Assembly: GCA_024279135.1 (NCBI GenBank)
Contig: JAJRRU010000019.1
Coordinates: 120,552 to 184,551 of the forward strand
Length of the DNA stretch: 64,000 nt
From: Alphaproteobacteria bacterium
GTDB lineage: Bacteria > Pseudomonadota > Alphaproteobacteria > Rhodospirillales > Casp-alpha2
Direction: 5' to 3'
Shown here: piece by piece, positions 19,801 through 27,599 of the stretch
How the letters are laid out: each line of letters starts with the position of its first letter
Position numbering within the stretch: position 1 is the stretch's first letter
Made by a program: the position numbers and the translations under genes
The notes under the pieces: model-generated
The model's database searches: none
Told to the model about the DNA's origin: nothing
Seen by the model: the letters and a program-made list of their open reading frames with translations, nothing else

Positions 19801-19855
19801 TACGGTGACCGATCCGGTGTTCTTCGACAAAGAAGGGGAGAGAACTCATGGTTGA
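16817..19855 (+). CDS. soxA: Sarcosine oxidase subunit alpha
   Basis: Large subunit (1012 residues) of heterotetrameric sarcosine oxidase. The N-terminal part (to about 110) is a 2Fe-2S-ferredoxin-like fold lacking the iron-sulfur cysteines, with SFKYHRPRGVFSAGSDEPNA. Residues about 165-500 are an NAD-binding pyridine-nucleotide oxidoreductase domain (VLVVGGGPAGLAAALAAG). From about 600 to the end is a GcvT/aminomethyltransferase-like domain with TLGKIDIQGPDAAKFLE and folate-binding features. ATGA overlap with soxD, eight-base overlap with soxG. Confidence 0.95.
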   Translation: MSQSRRLVKGGRIDRDKPLSFVFNGKTYQGYEGDTLASALIANDVRVVARSFKYHRPRGVFSAGSDEPNAIVQLEEGAATQPDTLATCIELYDNLSATSQNCWPSVEFDINEINSVFMRLMPAGFYYKTFMWPAKLWMWYEGIIRKAAGMGLAPKHPDPDRYEAIHTHCDVLVVGGGPAGLAAALAAGRTGARVILADAQCEPGGDLLAETDELEIAGEAASNWVSKTLAELRDMPEVRILERTTITGYYDYNWLTALQKVTDHMGPDKGGNLPRQRFIKIRARQVVLATGAIERPLVFAENDRPGVMMASAVRTYINRYGVLPGRSMVVFTNNDTAYQTAIDAVRLGAQVTVVDARPAPQGDVVTRAEALGIQIMDRSVITNLHGRMGVKCVTVQHLGEDGTTLLGKPIPFSCDLVAMSGGWNPTVHLFSQSGGKLRWDDDKTMFVPLAGPAINPSRSVGCCNGTMDLPGCLAEGLAAGSKAAKDAGFGTGRAPKAIKATARPEAPLRPLWEVSCHGHKSRFHDFQNDSKVSDLELASLEGMVSVEHTKRYTATGMGTDQGKTSNVNALAIMARIQGREIPAVGTTTFRPPYTPVSFGAITGQDRRELFEQVRTTAMQPWHVANGAVFEDVGDWKRPRYFPQGSEDMHAAVLRECKATRDSVGIVDASTLGKIDIQGPDAAKFLEMIYTNAWAKLGVGRCRYGVMLSEHGMIFDDGVTTRLSDNHYHMTTTTGGAARVMGWLEEWLQTEWPEMEVYCTSVTEQWSVASISGPKARDLLAGLTDIDLDPEAFPFMAVREGSFAGVPARIFRISFTGEVAYEINVPTCYGLHMWETLMEHGKAHDICVYGTETLHVLRAEKGFIIVGQDTDGTCTPMDVGMDWIVSKKKADFIGKRSFTRSDTAREGRKQLVGLFTDDPSFVLPEGAHIVDTATPKPPLRALGHVTSSYMSPNVTGPDGVNGDKGRSIAMALLQDGRNRMGDTLYVALMDGRVKTVTVTDPVFFDKEGERTHG

Positions 19856-20441
19856 TACGAAGGTTGATTTCAAAACCCACAGAACAAGCCCGCTCGACGG
19901 GGCCGTATGGCCTGTGGGCCCCATTACCCTGAGCGAGAAAAAATTCCTCGGCAAGATTAATATTCGCGGCAACGCCGACGATGCAGCATTTCTTGCGGCC
20001 GCCAAAAAGGCTTTGGGTGTGGCCCTGCCACTGGCCGCCAATACGGTATCAATGCGCAAAGGCAAGAAAGCAGTCACCGTATTCTGGCTTGGCCCCGATG
20101 AATGGTTGGTCCATAGCGCCGATGGATCACAAATTTCGCTGTTGAAAGCCTTGCAAACGGCCTTCAAGGGACTGCACACGGCGGTCACAGATGTGTCGGA
20201 TTATTTCGTGGTTATCGAGCTGCATGGCAGCACGGTGCACGATTTGCTGGCGCGCGGTTGTCCGCTCGATCTGCACCCGCGCACATTCAAGCCCGGTGAT
20301 TGCGCCCAGAGCTATTTTGCCAAGGCATCGATTTTGCTGCACCGGGTTGATGATGATCACTATACAATTCAGGTGCGCTGGACCTTCGCACAATACCTGT
20401 GGGATTACCTGGTTCAGTCTGCTGACATGATGGCGGCCTGA
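19848..20441 (+). CDS. soxG: Sarcosine oxidase subunit gamma
   Basis: Fourth subunit of heterotetrameric sarcosine oxidase, 197 residues, GcvT-like fold without known catalytic residues. VFWLGPDEWLVHS and DVSDYFVVIELHG are conserved, and the C-terminus has YTIQVRWTFAQYLWDYL. GGGGAG precedes the ATG. Its last 28 bases overlap the 3' end of the convergent C45-family gene. Confidence 0.92.
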   Translation: MVDTKVDFKTHRTSPLDGAVWPVGPITLSEKKFLGKINIRGNADDAAFLAAAKKALGVALPLAANTVSMRKGKKAVTVFWLGPDEWLVHSADGSQISLLKALQTAFKGLHTAVTDVSDYFVVIELHGSTVHDLLARGCPLDLHPRTFKPGDCAQSYFAKASILLHRVDDDHYTIQVRWTFAQYLWDYLVQSADMMAA

Positions 20442-21514
20442 AGTTTTATCTGGCGGTGCAGAATATCTCGGTTGTCTGGCCCGTCGTGCAGGGTGATCGA
20501 TAATGTATCGGTGCCCAGTTCAAAAATACCGGTTCCCAGGGTCTGGCCGTAATCATCCCCGCCATCGTTGGGTCGACGGTGGATTTCATGCCCCGCAAGA
20601 GTGTCGAACAAGATACCGGTTGGCCCCTGATTTTCCAGCACACCCTGACCCAGCAAGTCATCGGCGCGGCCTTGGCGCATGCGCGACGAATGAGAGATTT
20701 CCTGTGGCGTGTCTCTAAGCTCCGCCGATATAAGGTGGTTGGTATGAGCTATGGCCGCTGCTGTGCGATCTGTTGTCACTTCCCTGACCAGACACCCGCT
20801 GGCCGGGGCTTCTACCGAAGCCAGCCGGTTTTCCAGAACCGAACCCAGATTGTGATGGAAACCGCTTGCTCTGTCGGTGCGGCCAAGCAGGTCAAGGGCC
20901 TGATCCATGGTCGTGCAATCCAGAATGGCGCGGCAGATGATATGGCGTGGCACACCGATTTTAAGGTCATGCACGCGGATATTGTTGATGGTCTGCACAA
21001 TCCCGGCGTGGCTGGCCCCCATGGTATGACCGGCGATCATACCGGGGTAGAGATAGCTTTCGAAACCGGGGCCAATATCTGGCTTGGCCGATACCCAGAA
21101 GCAGTGGTCATAATAATCTTGCGAGCCGTCTTCGTTGTGGGCAATTCTCGCTGGATGGTTGCTGCTGGCGGGGATAATCAGGCTTGTGCAGCCCTCGGTT
21201 AGCCCGGCGGCCATGGCCGGTGAAATATCATCGGGCCAATGCAGATCACCCCGGCAGTTCCACAAAAAGACGCGCTCGAAGGCGATGCCCATACCGTCGG
21301 CCATGCCTTCCATCTCCTGAATATATTGCGGGAAGGTTTGCCGGGCGGCGGCGGTCATTTGTGCCACATAGGATGACCCGGTCCAGCGTTGTTCAGTGGC
21401 CTTCTGTTCTTCATTACGCATGCTGACCCGGTGCACCGCAGCGCGAGTCGCTTCGCCGATTATCCGCCCCAGGTCATAGGGTTTCCCCGAGGCTGAAATA
21501 GTTTTTATAGTCAT
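20414..21514 (-). CDS. C45-family autoproteolytic acyltransferase/hydrolase
   Basis: A 366-residue Ntn-hydrolase of the acyl-CoA:6-aminopenicillanate acyltransferase type, matured by self-cleavage before the Cys in EGCTSLIIP. Supporting motifs are FLWNCRGDLHWPDD, the typical IAHNEDGS, and SESYLYPGMIAGHTMG-like segment FESYLYPGMIAGHT. Natural substrates of bacterial members are mostly unknown, probably amide bonds of acylated amines or peptides. It converges on soxG with a 28-base overlap. Co-occurrence with sarcosine catabolism may hint at an N-acyl or peptide substrate, which is inference. Confidence 0.85.
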   Translation of the reverse strand: MTIKTISASGKPYDLGRIIGEATRAAVHRVSMRNEEQKATEQRWTGSSYVAQMTAAARQTFPQYIQEMEGMADGMGIAFERVFLWNCRGDLHWPDDISPAMAAGLTEGCTSLIIPASSNHPARIAHNEDGSQDYYDHCFWVSAKPDIGPGFESYLYPGMIAGHTMGASHAGIVQTINNIRVHDLKIGVPRHIICRAILDCTTMDQALDLLGRTDRASGFHHNLGSVLENRLASVEAPASGCLVREVTTDRTAAAIAHTNHLISAELRDTPQEISHSSRMRQGRADDLLGQGVLENQGPTGILFDTLAGHEIHRRPNDGGDDYGQTLGTGIFELGTDTLSITLHDGPDNRDILHRQIKLQAAIMSAD

Positions 21515-21665
21515 AATAAATGGGTCCTGGCATGTTTTGCTTGTAGGGTGGTAATCGTTACGGTACTAGATCACCTCAATACCATAAAACATTCAAGTGG
21601 TATTTATGGGTACCTGAAAATCCAACAGTTTTGGGAAGTCAGGCGCCCTGTTTCGATACAACGGT

Positions 21666-21755
21666 GGAGAGATGGCAGAGCGGTTGAATGCACTGGTCTT
21701 GAAAACCAGCAAGGGTGCAAGCCCTTCCGGGGTTCGAATCCCCGTCTCTCCGCCA
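21666..21755 (+). tRNA. tRNA-Ser(UGA)
   Basis: Full cloverleaf of 90 bases. The acceptor stem GGAGAGA (21666-21672) pairs with TCTCTCC (21745-21751); the discriminator G is followed by an encoded CCA (21753-21755). The anticodon stem CTGGT/ACCAG encloses the loop CTTGAAA with anticodon TGA (21700-21702). A long variable arm (AAGGGTGCAAGCCCTT) and the T arm CGGGG-TTCGAAT-CCCCG mark a class II serine tRNA. Confidence 0.98.
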
Positions 21756-21756
21756 G

Positions 21757-21915
21757 TTGTTTTAAATTCAGATGATCAAGGTCGAATGTTGCTTTGGCGA
21801 CAAAAGCCACCTGGTCAAATTTATGCCATACCCGCTTGCTGTGGTGGCCCATCAATCCGATCAATTTTGGGTTGAACAGGTCTTTAAATGGCTCAGGCAT
21901 GTCTCGGGCTTTCAA
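21757..21915 (-). pseudogene. N-terminal remnant of a COG4335 DNA alkylation repair (AlkD-like) gene
   Basis: From the ATG at 21915 the minus strand reads MKARDMPEPFKDLFNPKLIG, then VWHKFDQVAFVAKATFDLDHLNLKQ. This matches the first about 50 residues of HEAT-like DNA alkylation repair proteins, which are about 230-380 residues long. The similarity stops at 21757, two bases from the CCA end of tRNA-Ser; beyond it the frame runs into the tRNA. It is therefore a deletion remnant fused to the tRNA 3' end. Recognition rests on memory of the family N-terminus and needs an alignment. Confidence 0.6.
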
Positions 21916-21964
21916 ACTGAATGGCGGGGAATGATTAATTGGCGCTGTCGGTGCTCACAATCCC

Positions 21965-22818
21965 CTATGGCACTGTTTGAAACATAAAAGCATAGCGTTT
22001 GGCAACCCATTGCCGTTGGGCAGGAACACGCATTTTCCAGATCAATGCATCATACCAAAAGTGTGCGCAAGTGACCCCCATGTCCAGGCCAATAACCAAA
22101 AGCAGGGCAAGGTGCCGGGCGAGATCGAACAAGCCACTGGCATTGCCCATACTCTCAATGAATACCGCAATGTCATTTTCGCCCATGTAATAAAGTCCAC
22201 CCAACAGGAAAACCAGGATGAGAAGATAGGGTGTGGTGAAGTTCAGACGAGGTAATATTTTTGGTGCTGGGTCATCCTGGCGGTTTATCCGGGCAAGGGA
22301 ATGATAAGCCAGAAATACCATATACTGAAACGCGTGGGCGGCGGCGAATTGCGGCAGGATGAAGTGATCCTGTAAATAAATCGGCAGGAAAAATGAGGTC
22401 GAACAAAGATAAATGGTCGCCGTCAGGGGCGAATAGGACCGCCAGTGGACGATTACATAGAATACAGATGCCAGAGAGACAGCGATCTGTAAAAACATAC
22501 CGATCTCTGTGGTCAAACCCAGCAATACGTCGTGGCTCGCAAATGAAGCCTCACCAATATATTTTTCGCGTAATGCCGTTTCTGTCATGCCATAAATGAC
22601 CAGCACGCCACAGATTGCGGCCAGATTGATGGTTAAGCGCTCGAAGCGGCGCATGTGCCTGCCGCCGGGGCCAACAGGGTCAGAAACAGTGGAATATAAA
22701 CCAGTTGTCGGCGGGAAAAAGATGACCGGTTGAATAATTCACGGTCATGGAACAGATACATTGTCGATGGCACATGTGCCAGACTGATCCATAAAATCTA
22801 GAACTTATTATGCGGCAT
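21965..22818 (-). pseudogene. Polytopic membrane protein, broken by a nonsense codon and a frameshift
   Basis: The intact 3' frame (22654 to 21965, 229 codons) encodes about six hydrophobic helices and ends HFWYDALIWKMRVPAQRQWV and so on. Upstream, another minus-strand frame continues the protein: ATG at 22818 gives MPHNKF, then a TAG (22798-22800), then ILWISLAHVPSTMYLFHDRE and YIPLFLTLLAPAA. A net one-base loss between about 22650 and 22690 joins it to RHMRRFERLTINLAAIC. The TAG could derive from TGG. Family not recognised. Both lesions could be sequencing errors, but two in one gene favour a pseudogene. Confidence 0.6.
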
Positions 22819-22969
22819 GCCAATGGTAATTTAATTGATAATGCCGGTTAATGACATCGGCGTTTCCCCAAAGTCCAGACCGTGTCGTACACCCGGACCA
22901 TGTTGATAAATGGTTTATCAGGATTGGTAACTGCCTTACAGTCGTATAAAGCAAGACTAACATAATGGA

Positions 22970-24199
22970 ATGGAAAACATGAACGCCAGCCGCGCCAAAC
23001 ATGTGGTGTTGATCGTCTTTGATTATATGGGCTATTGCGATATAGAACCCTTTGGCAAGAGCGAAATACGGACCCCGAATATACGCAAGTTAGCCGAACA
23101 AGGCGTTGCCTATACCGATTGTTACGCCCCGTCGCCGATTTGTTGCCCGAGCCGTGCGGCGTTGTTAACAGGCCGCTATCCACGCCACCTGGCAATGGAG
23201 CGTAACTTGTTGCCCGGCGAGGCTGGTTTGCCGGTTTCGGAAAAGATATTGGCGCGTTATTTCAGGGACGCCGGGTTCCATACCGCCCTCTATGGCAAAT
23301 GGCACCTGGGCCATGAGGTCGGTGATAATCCCAATACCCATGGCTTCGATGATTTCTGTGGTTTTCATGAATGGAACGTGGATTATTATTCCCACAAGAC
23401 CGAGGCGGGCACGCAGGCTCTGTATCACAACGGCGAGCAGGTCACACGGGAAGGTTATACCACGGATATATTTACCGACGACGCCGTCGATTTCATCAGG
23501 GACAAAGGATCTGATCCATTTTTTCTGTATGTGGCTTATAACGCCATGTTGCCGCCTTATAGCCCGCCGGGTCGCGAGGGTGATAGCGCCAGTTTCGATA
23601 CATGGCAGGATGGCAACCGGGCCGATTATGTTGCCGCGGTTGAACACCTGGATAAAAGCGTCGGACGGATCCTCGATGCACTGGACGAAAAGGGTCTGGC
23701 ACGAGATACCGCCGTGGTGCTGTGCTACGACCATGGTGGGGCCGAAATGGCGACGTCGGGGCCTTTTTTTCACGGGTTTGGCACGCTCTGGGAAGGTGGC
23801 ATCCGGGTGCCTATGATCTTGCGCTGGCCGGACGGCGTTGGGGCGGGGACTGTGTCATCTGAGCCGGCAATTTTGATGGATGTTACCGCCACATTACTGG
23901 CCGCGGCCGGTATTGAACCCGATCAGATCATGGATGGGGTAGATCTGCTAGATCTTGGTGAGGGGGATGATCCGCGCACTTTATTTTGGCGAATTGATCT
24001 GCCTTTTAATGGGGATGACTGGGGGGCGCGTAGCCAGCTCGCCGTGCGACGGGGAAACTGGAAGTATCTTAAAGACGGCATAGAATTTTTATATGATCTG
24101 AAAAACGACCCCGGTGAACGTCATAACCTTGCCAGCCGTCATCCGGAATTACTGGCTGAACTGCGGGTTGTCGCACAAGGTGACTGGGATATTGCGTAA
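22970..24199 (+). CDS. Sulfatase family hydrolase
   Basis: A 409-residue alkaline-phosphatase-superfamily sulfatase that hydrolyses sulfate esters. The formylglycine signature C-x-P-S-R is present as ICCPSRAALLTGRYP, so activity needs a formylglycine-generating enzyme, not seen in this window. Other features are ALYGKWHLGH, VVLCYDHGGAE and WEGGIRVPMI. The usual Asp-Asp metal pair after the first strand reads VFDYMGYCD, with Tyr in the second place, and the later Asp-Asn reads Asp-His. No signal peptide is visible. It probably forms an operon with rsmJ (nine-base gap). ATG 22979 is an alternative start. Confidence 0.86.
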   Translation: MENMNASRAKHVVLIVFDYMGYCDIEPFGKSEIRTPNIRKLAEQGVAYTDCYAPSPICCPSRAALLTGRYPRHLAMERNLLPGEAGLPVSEKILARYFRDAGFHTALYGKWHLGHEVGDNPNTHGFDDFCGFHEWNVDYYSHKTEAGTQALYHNGEQVTREGYTTDIFTDDAVDFIRDKGSDPFFLYVAYNAMLPPYSPPGREGDSASFDTWQDGNRADYVAAVEHLDKSVGRILDALDEKGLARDTAVVLCYDHGGAEMATSGPFFHGFGTLWEGGIRVPMILRWPDGVGAGTVSSEPAILMDVTATLLAAAGIEPDQIMDGVDLLDLGEGDDPRTLFWRIDLPFNGDDWGARSQLAVRRGNWKYLKDGIEFLYDLKNDPGERHNLASRHPELLAELRVVAQGDWDIA

Positions 24200-24208
24200 A
24201 GGAAATGT

Positions 24209-24823
24209 ATGTCGCGAAAAGACAATATACCACTGCCTGACTCGCTGATCTGTGATTTTGCCGGGGGTGCGGTCAGGCACCGTTTCAGATTTGGCGGTGG
24301 ACGCGAACAAAGCCTGCCTCGGGCGGTTGGCATGAAAGGTGGCAAGAGCCCGGATGTGGTTGATGCTACTGCCGGCCTGGGCGGTGACGCCTTTCTGCTG
24401 GCCTCACTGGGTGCCCGGGTCGTGATGATAGAACGCTCGGCTCACATGCACAGCTTGTTGCAAGAAGGGCTGGAACGGGCCAGACAGGCTGGTGGCGGGG
24501 TGGCCGATGTCATCAACCGCATGACGTTGTTGTATGGTGATGCCAAAGATCTGTTACCTGACCTGTCGCCCGACGTGGTGCTGGTTGACCCCATGCATCC
24601 GCCGCGCGGCAAATCGGCACTTGTGAAAAAGGAAATGCGCCTGATCCGCCAGATCGTGGGGGACGATGAGGATCGCGTTGAGTTGATGCAATCCGCCCTG
24701 GCGACTGCCAACAACCGGGTGGTATTGAAATGGCCCCGTTTGGCTGCACCCATAAAAAGTATCGTTTCTCCGTCACACCAGATCATGGGTAAAACCACAC
24801 GCTATGATGTGTACATGATATGA
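24209..24823 (+). CDS. rsmJ: 16S rRNA (guanine-N2)-methyltransferase RsmJ
   Basis: SAM-dependent methyltransferase of the RsmJ family, which methylates G1516 of 16S rRNA in E. coli. Of 204 residues, VVDATAGLGGDAFLLASLGA is the SAM-binding motif, VVLVDPMHPPRGKSALVKKEM is the family signature, and VVLKWPRLA follows. AAGGA precedes the ATG. The family is better known in gammaproteobacteria but is not restricted to them. Confidence 0.9.
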   Translation: MSRKDNIPLPDSLICDFAGGAVRHRFRFGGGREQSLPRAVGMKGGKSPDVVDATAGLGGDAFLLASLGARVVMIERSAHMHSLLQEGLERARQAGGGVADVINRMTLLYGDAKDLLPDLSPDVVLVDPMHPPRGKSALVKKEMRLIRQIVGDDEDRVELMQSALATANNRVVLKWPRLAAPIKSIVSPSHQIMGKTTRYDVYMI

Positions 24824-24835
24824 AAACGGCTTCAG

Positions 24836-26323
24836 CTAATAGGGTAATTCAACTGTAACTGTCGTCCCTTTGTCCAAATTAGAGGCGAAGCTGATGGTTC
24901 CTTTGTGAAGCATGGTAAGGCCATTGGCGATAGCCAGTCCTAACCCGACACCTTGCTGGGACCGGTGGGGGTCTGTTTCATGGCGCGAGAATGGCTCTTT
25001 GATGCGCATTAGTCTGTCATGGGGAATGCCGACGCCGGTGTCCCTGATTTCCAGGAATAATTTTTTGTCTTCGGTATAGGCATGTACCTCTATTTGCCCA
25101 TCGTCTGGTGTATATTGAACTGCATTGGATATCAGGTGAGAAAAAATTATTTTCAGGGATCGCCTGTCGGCCATTATGGGTTTCAGATTATTCTGGATAT
25201 CGAACAGCAGGGATAAATTCTTTCCTTCAGCCTGATCCTTATATAGCACCTGACATTCGTGCAATAAATTGGTGACATCAATATCTTCTTTTTCAAGATC
25301 GAAATCACCAGCTTCAATTCGCTCTATATCAAGGATTTTATCAACCAGAGACAGCAAATGGTTGCCACTAGAGGTTATATCTTCTGCATACTGGACATAT
25401 TTTTTCACTTCGATGGGGCCCAGGTATTGATTTTGGATCATATCGGCGAACCCCAGAATGGCATTTAGCGGGGTCCGTAATTCGTGGCTCATATTGGCCA
25501 TGAATTCACTTTTTGCATTGTATGTTTGTTCTGCAAGTTGATTTTTCAGCAACTCGATATTCTGTTTATCTATCTGATCGAATGCTTCTTTCAGACGAAG
25601 GATCAGTAAGTCGAAGTTTATTGTTACATCATGCAGTTCATCGATACCGAAGTCAGACAATTTCTGGGCTGTATGATCTTTGGGGTTTTTTGCAATTTCG
25701 GCTACGGCATGATGAATTTGGCGTACGGATCTTAACACCAACCGATCAAGAGCCAGCATGGTTACGACCGTTAGAATCGTGGTGATTAGTAAAACCAGGC
25801 TGATAATCCGCACGATGAAGTCATCGACCTGTGGTTCGATTTCCCGAATGTCCAGTCGGGCCGACATGATCAATGATGCATGTGAGCGTTTCGCAGGCCA
25901 GAATACATCCATGGTTTTTTCATCGGTGTTGTAGGTGTACTTCGTTAGGGAATATTCATTTGAGGGGGGTATGGATGTGCCCGGCAGATCGCCAAACTGA
26001 CCTATCAGCCCACCGGTTTCGTCAGTAATACGCAAACCGATCAAAACCGTATTGTCGCGAAGCCTTGGCCCAATTTTCAAAATACTGCTTGCCGTGTCGT
26101 CCTGGATGATGACGTCACGCATAATGGCGCGCGCGATTACCAGACCTTCGCGTTCGATTTCGTGTAAACGATCATTCCTGAATCGATCGACTGAAAAGTA
26201 TAGAATGATAGTTTCTGTAATAAGAACAGTTATAAATAGTACTGCAGTTATGCGCCAACATAACCGGCAATTCTGTACAGTAGAAACAAATTTCTTAATG
26301 CTAATGAACAAATCAAGGTCCAT
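24836..26323 (-). CDS. Membrane sensor histidine kinase
   Basis: A 495-residue kinase. A first membrane helix (about residues 22-44) and a second (about 178-200) enclose an extracytoplasmic sensor region. A linker with coiled-coil character leads to the HisKA domain with the phosphoacceptor in FMANMSHELRTPLNAILGFADM. The HATPase domain has SHLISNAVQYTPDDG (N box), IRDTGVGIPHDRL (G1) and GVGLGLAIANGL (G2). There is no receiver domain and no response regulator beside it, so the partner is unknown. Confidence 0.9.
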   Translation of the reverse strand: MDLDLFISIKKFVSTVQNCRLCWRITAVLFITVLITETIILYFSVDRFRNDRLHEIEREGLVIARAIMRDVIIQDDTASSILKIGPRLRDNTVLIGLRITDETGGLIGQFGDLPGTSIPPSNEYSLTKYTYNTDEKTMDVFWPAKRSHASLIMSARLDIREIEPQVDDFIVRIISLVLLITTILTVVTMLALDRLVLRSVRQIHHAVAEIAKNPKDHTAQKLSDFGIDELHDVTINFDLLILRLKEAFDQIDKQNIELLKNQLAEQTYNAKSEFMANMSHELRTPLNAILGFADMIQNQYLGPIEVKKYVQYAEDITSSGNHLLSLVDKILDIERIEAGDFDLEKEDIDVTNLLHECQVLYKDQAEGKNLSLLFDIQNNLKPIMADRRSLKIIFSHLISNAVQYTPDDGQIEVHAYTEDKKLFLEIRDTGVGIPHDRLMRIKEPFSRHETDPHRSQQGVGLGLAIANGLTMLHKGTISFASNLDKGTTVTVELPY

Positions 26324-26416
26324 GGCTTATTAGGTAGGAATTGGTTCCACATTTTAAGCCAGGCAGATTATATTATGCATCACTGTTTATCACGTTATTG
26401 TGAGGAATCTGGACTT

Positions 26417-26893
26417 TTAAAGAAGTTTAGTCATGTGGATGCGAAGGTGCTCATCATCGCCGTGGGTGGGAAGGGCCATGCGGATTATGCGGTATCCATG
26501 CCGGTGGTAAAGACGCAGCAATCCGGTCATAATTTTGGCGGTATTCAGGGATATTTTAGCCATGTTTTCACGGCGCGCGACCTGTTCTATGTGTTCGAGA
26601 AGCCAACTTCCTATGCCTTGATTTTGCCACGCAGAGGCGACCCCGATCTGGTCGATGATCAATTCTTTGTCTAGGCGGGAGATGACCACAACCCCAACCA
26701 CCTGGTTGCCAATCAGGCCAACAAATATGTCGCCGCTGTTAATAGAGTCTTCGATCCAGGGGTAGGGACCAGACGCCATTTTTTTATCCAGTGCTTTGAC
26801 GTATGGGGTAAACGCTTCAAGCAGCAGGCGATTGATTGAACCGTGCTGAGACAGCGAGGCTAGTGAAAATTCCAGCTCAGGTGAAAAAGTCAT
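26417..26893 (-). CDS. GNAT-family N-acetyltransferase
   Basis: A 158-residue GCN5-related acetyltransferase. The acetyl-CoA-binding motif is IGVASAWQNQGIGSWLLEHIEQ (motif A, R/Q-x-x-G-x-G/A form), preceded by VVGVVVISRLDKELIIDQ, with LYHRHGYR towards the C-terminus. The substrate cannot be predicted. It stands alone between the histidine kinase and the XRE regulator. Confidence 0.85.
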   Translation of the reverse strand: MTFSPELEFSLASLSQHGSINRLLLEAFTPYVKALDKKMASGPYPWIEDSINSGDIFVGLIGNQVVGVVVISRLDKELIIDQIGVASAWQNQGIGSWLLEHIEQVARRENMAKISLNTAKIMTGLLRLYHRHGYRIIRMALPTHGDDEHLRIHMTKLL

Positions 26894-27090
26894 TATTTCA
26901 TAAATATCCGGTTAGCAGGGATGCACGGATTATAAGAATAATGCATCCTCAAAATAAATACATTCATAACCGGTTGCCAGAATTGTTTCAATCAGGAAAA
27001 GACTGTTTCATTGGGGCTGGAGTTCTTAAGCAACCTAAAGTATGATGAAGAATCAGTTGTTATGCACAACTATTAGAGGAATAAGAGGTT

Positions 27091-27558
27091 ATGAGAGTGG
27101 TTAAAAAAACAGGTGGCATTTCCAAAAAAGTTAAGCACTTGCCGCCCGGAATCCCCAGCCCGGTCGATATACATGTTGGAAACCGTGTTCGTTTGCGTCG
27201 CATATTGTTAGGTATCAGTCAGGAAAAACTTGGTGATGAGATCGGCCTGACATTTCAACAAATCCAGAAATACGAGCGCGGTGCCAATCGTATCGGTTCC
27301 TCAAAAATCTTTGAACTGGCAGGTATTCTTAATGTGCCAGTGTCGTTCTTTTTTGACGAGATGCCGGCCGAGTTTAAAACCCATGAAGGCCGGTTTTATG
27401 CTGGTTTGCGTGATAAAGAACAAGGCGTAGTTGAAACCGATGAGATGGCCCGGCGCGAAACCCTGGAACTGGTCCGTGCATATTACGAAATTTCCGATCC
27501 CAAAATCCGTAAAATATTGTTTGAGATGATTAAGGTATGTTCATCTGAGGATACGTGA
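27091..27558 (+). CDS. XRE-family helix-turn-helix regulator
   Basis: A 155-residue DNA-binding protein of a type common in alphaproteobacteria. Residues about 27-85 form the HTH: VGNRVRLRRILLGISQEKLGDEIGLTFQQIQKYERGANR-like sequence, with recognition helix around TFQQIQKYERG. The remainder is helical, with ARRETLELVRAYYEI. AGAGG precedes the ATG. Targets are unknown. Confidence 0.9.
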   Translation: MRVVKKTGGISKKVKHLPPGIPSPVDIHVGNRVRLRRILLGISQEKLGDEIGLTFQQIQKYERGANRIGSSKIFELAGILNVPVSFFFDEMPAEFKTHEGRFYAGLRDKEQGVVETDEMARRETLELVRAYYEISDPKIRKILFEMIKVCSSEDT

Positions 27559-27599
27559 GGGCCGCCGAGGTGATCATTACTCTGATTTGTGCCCGTGTT

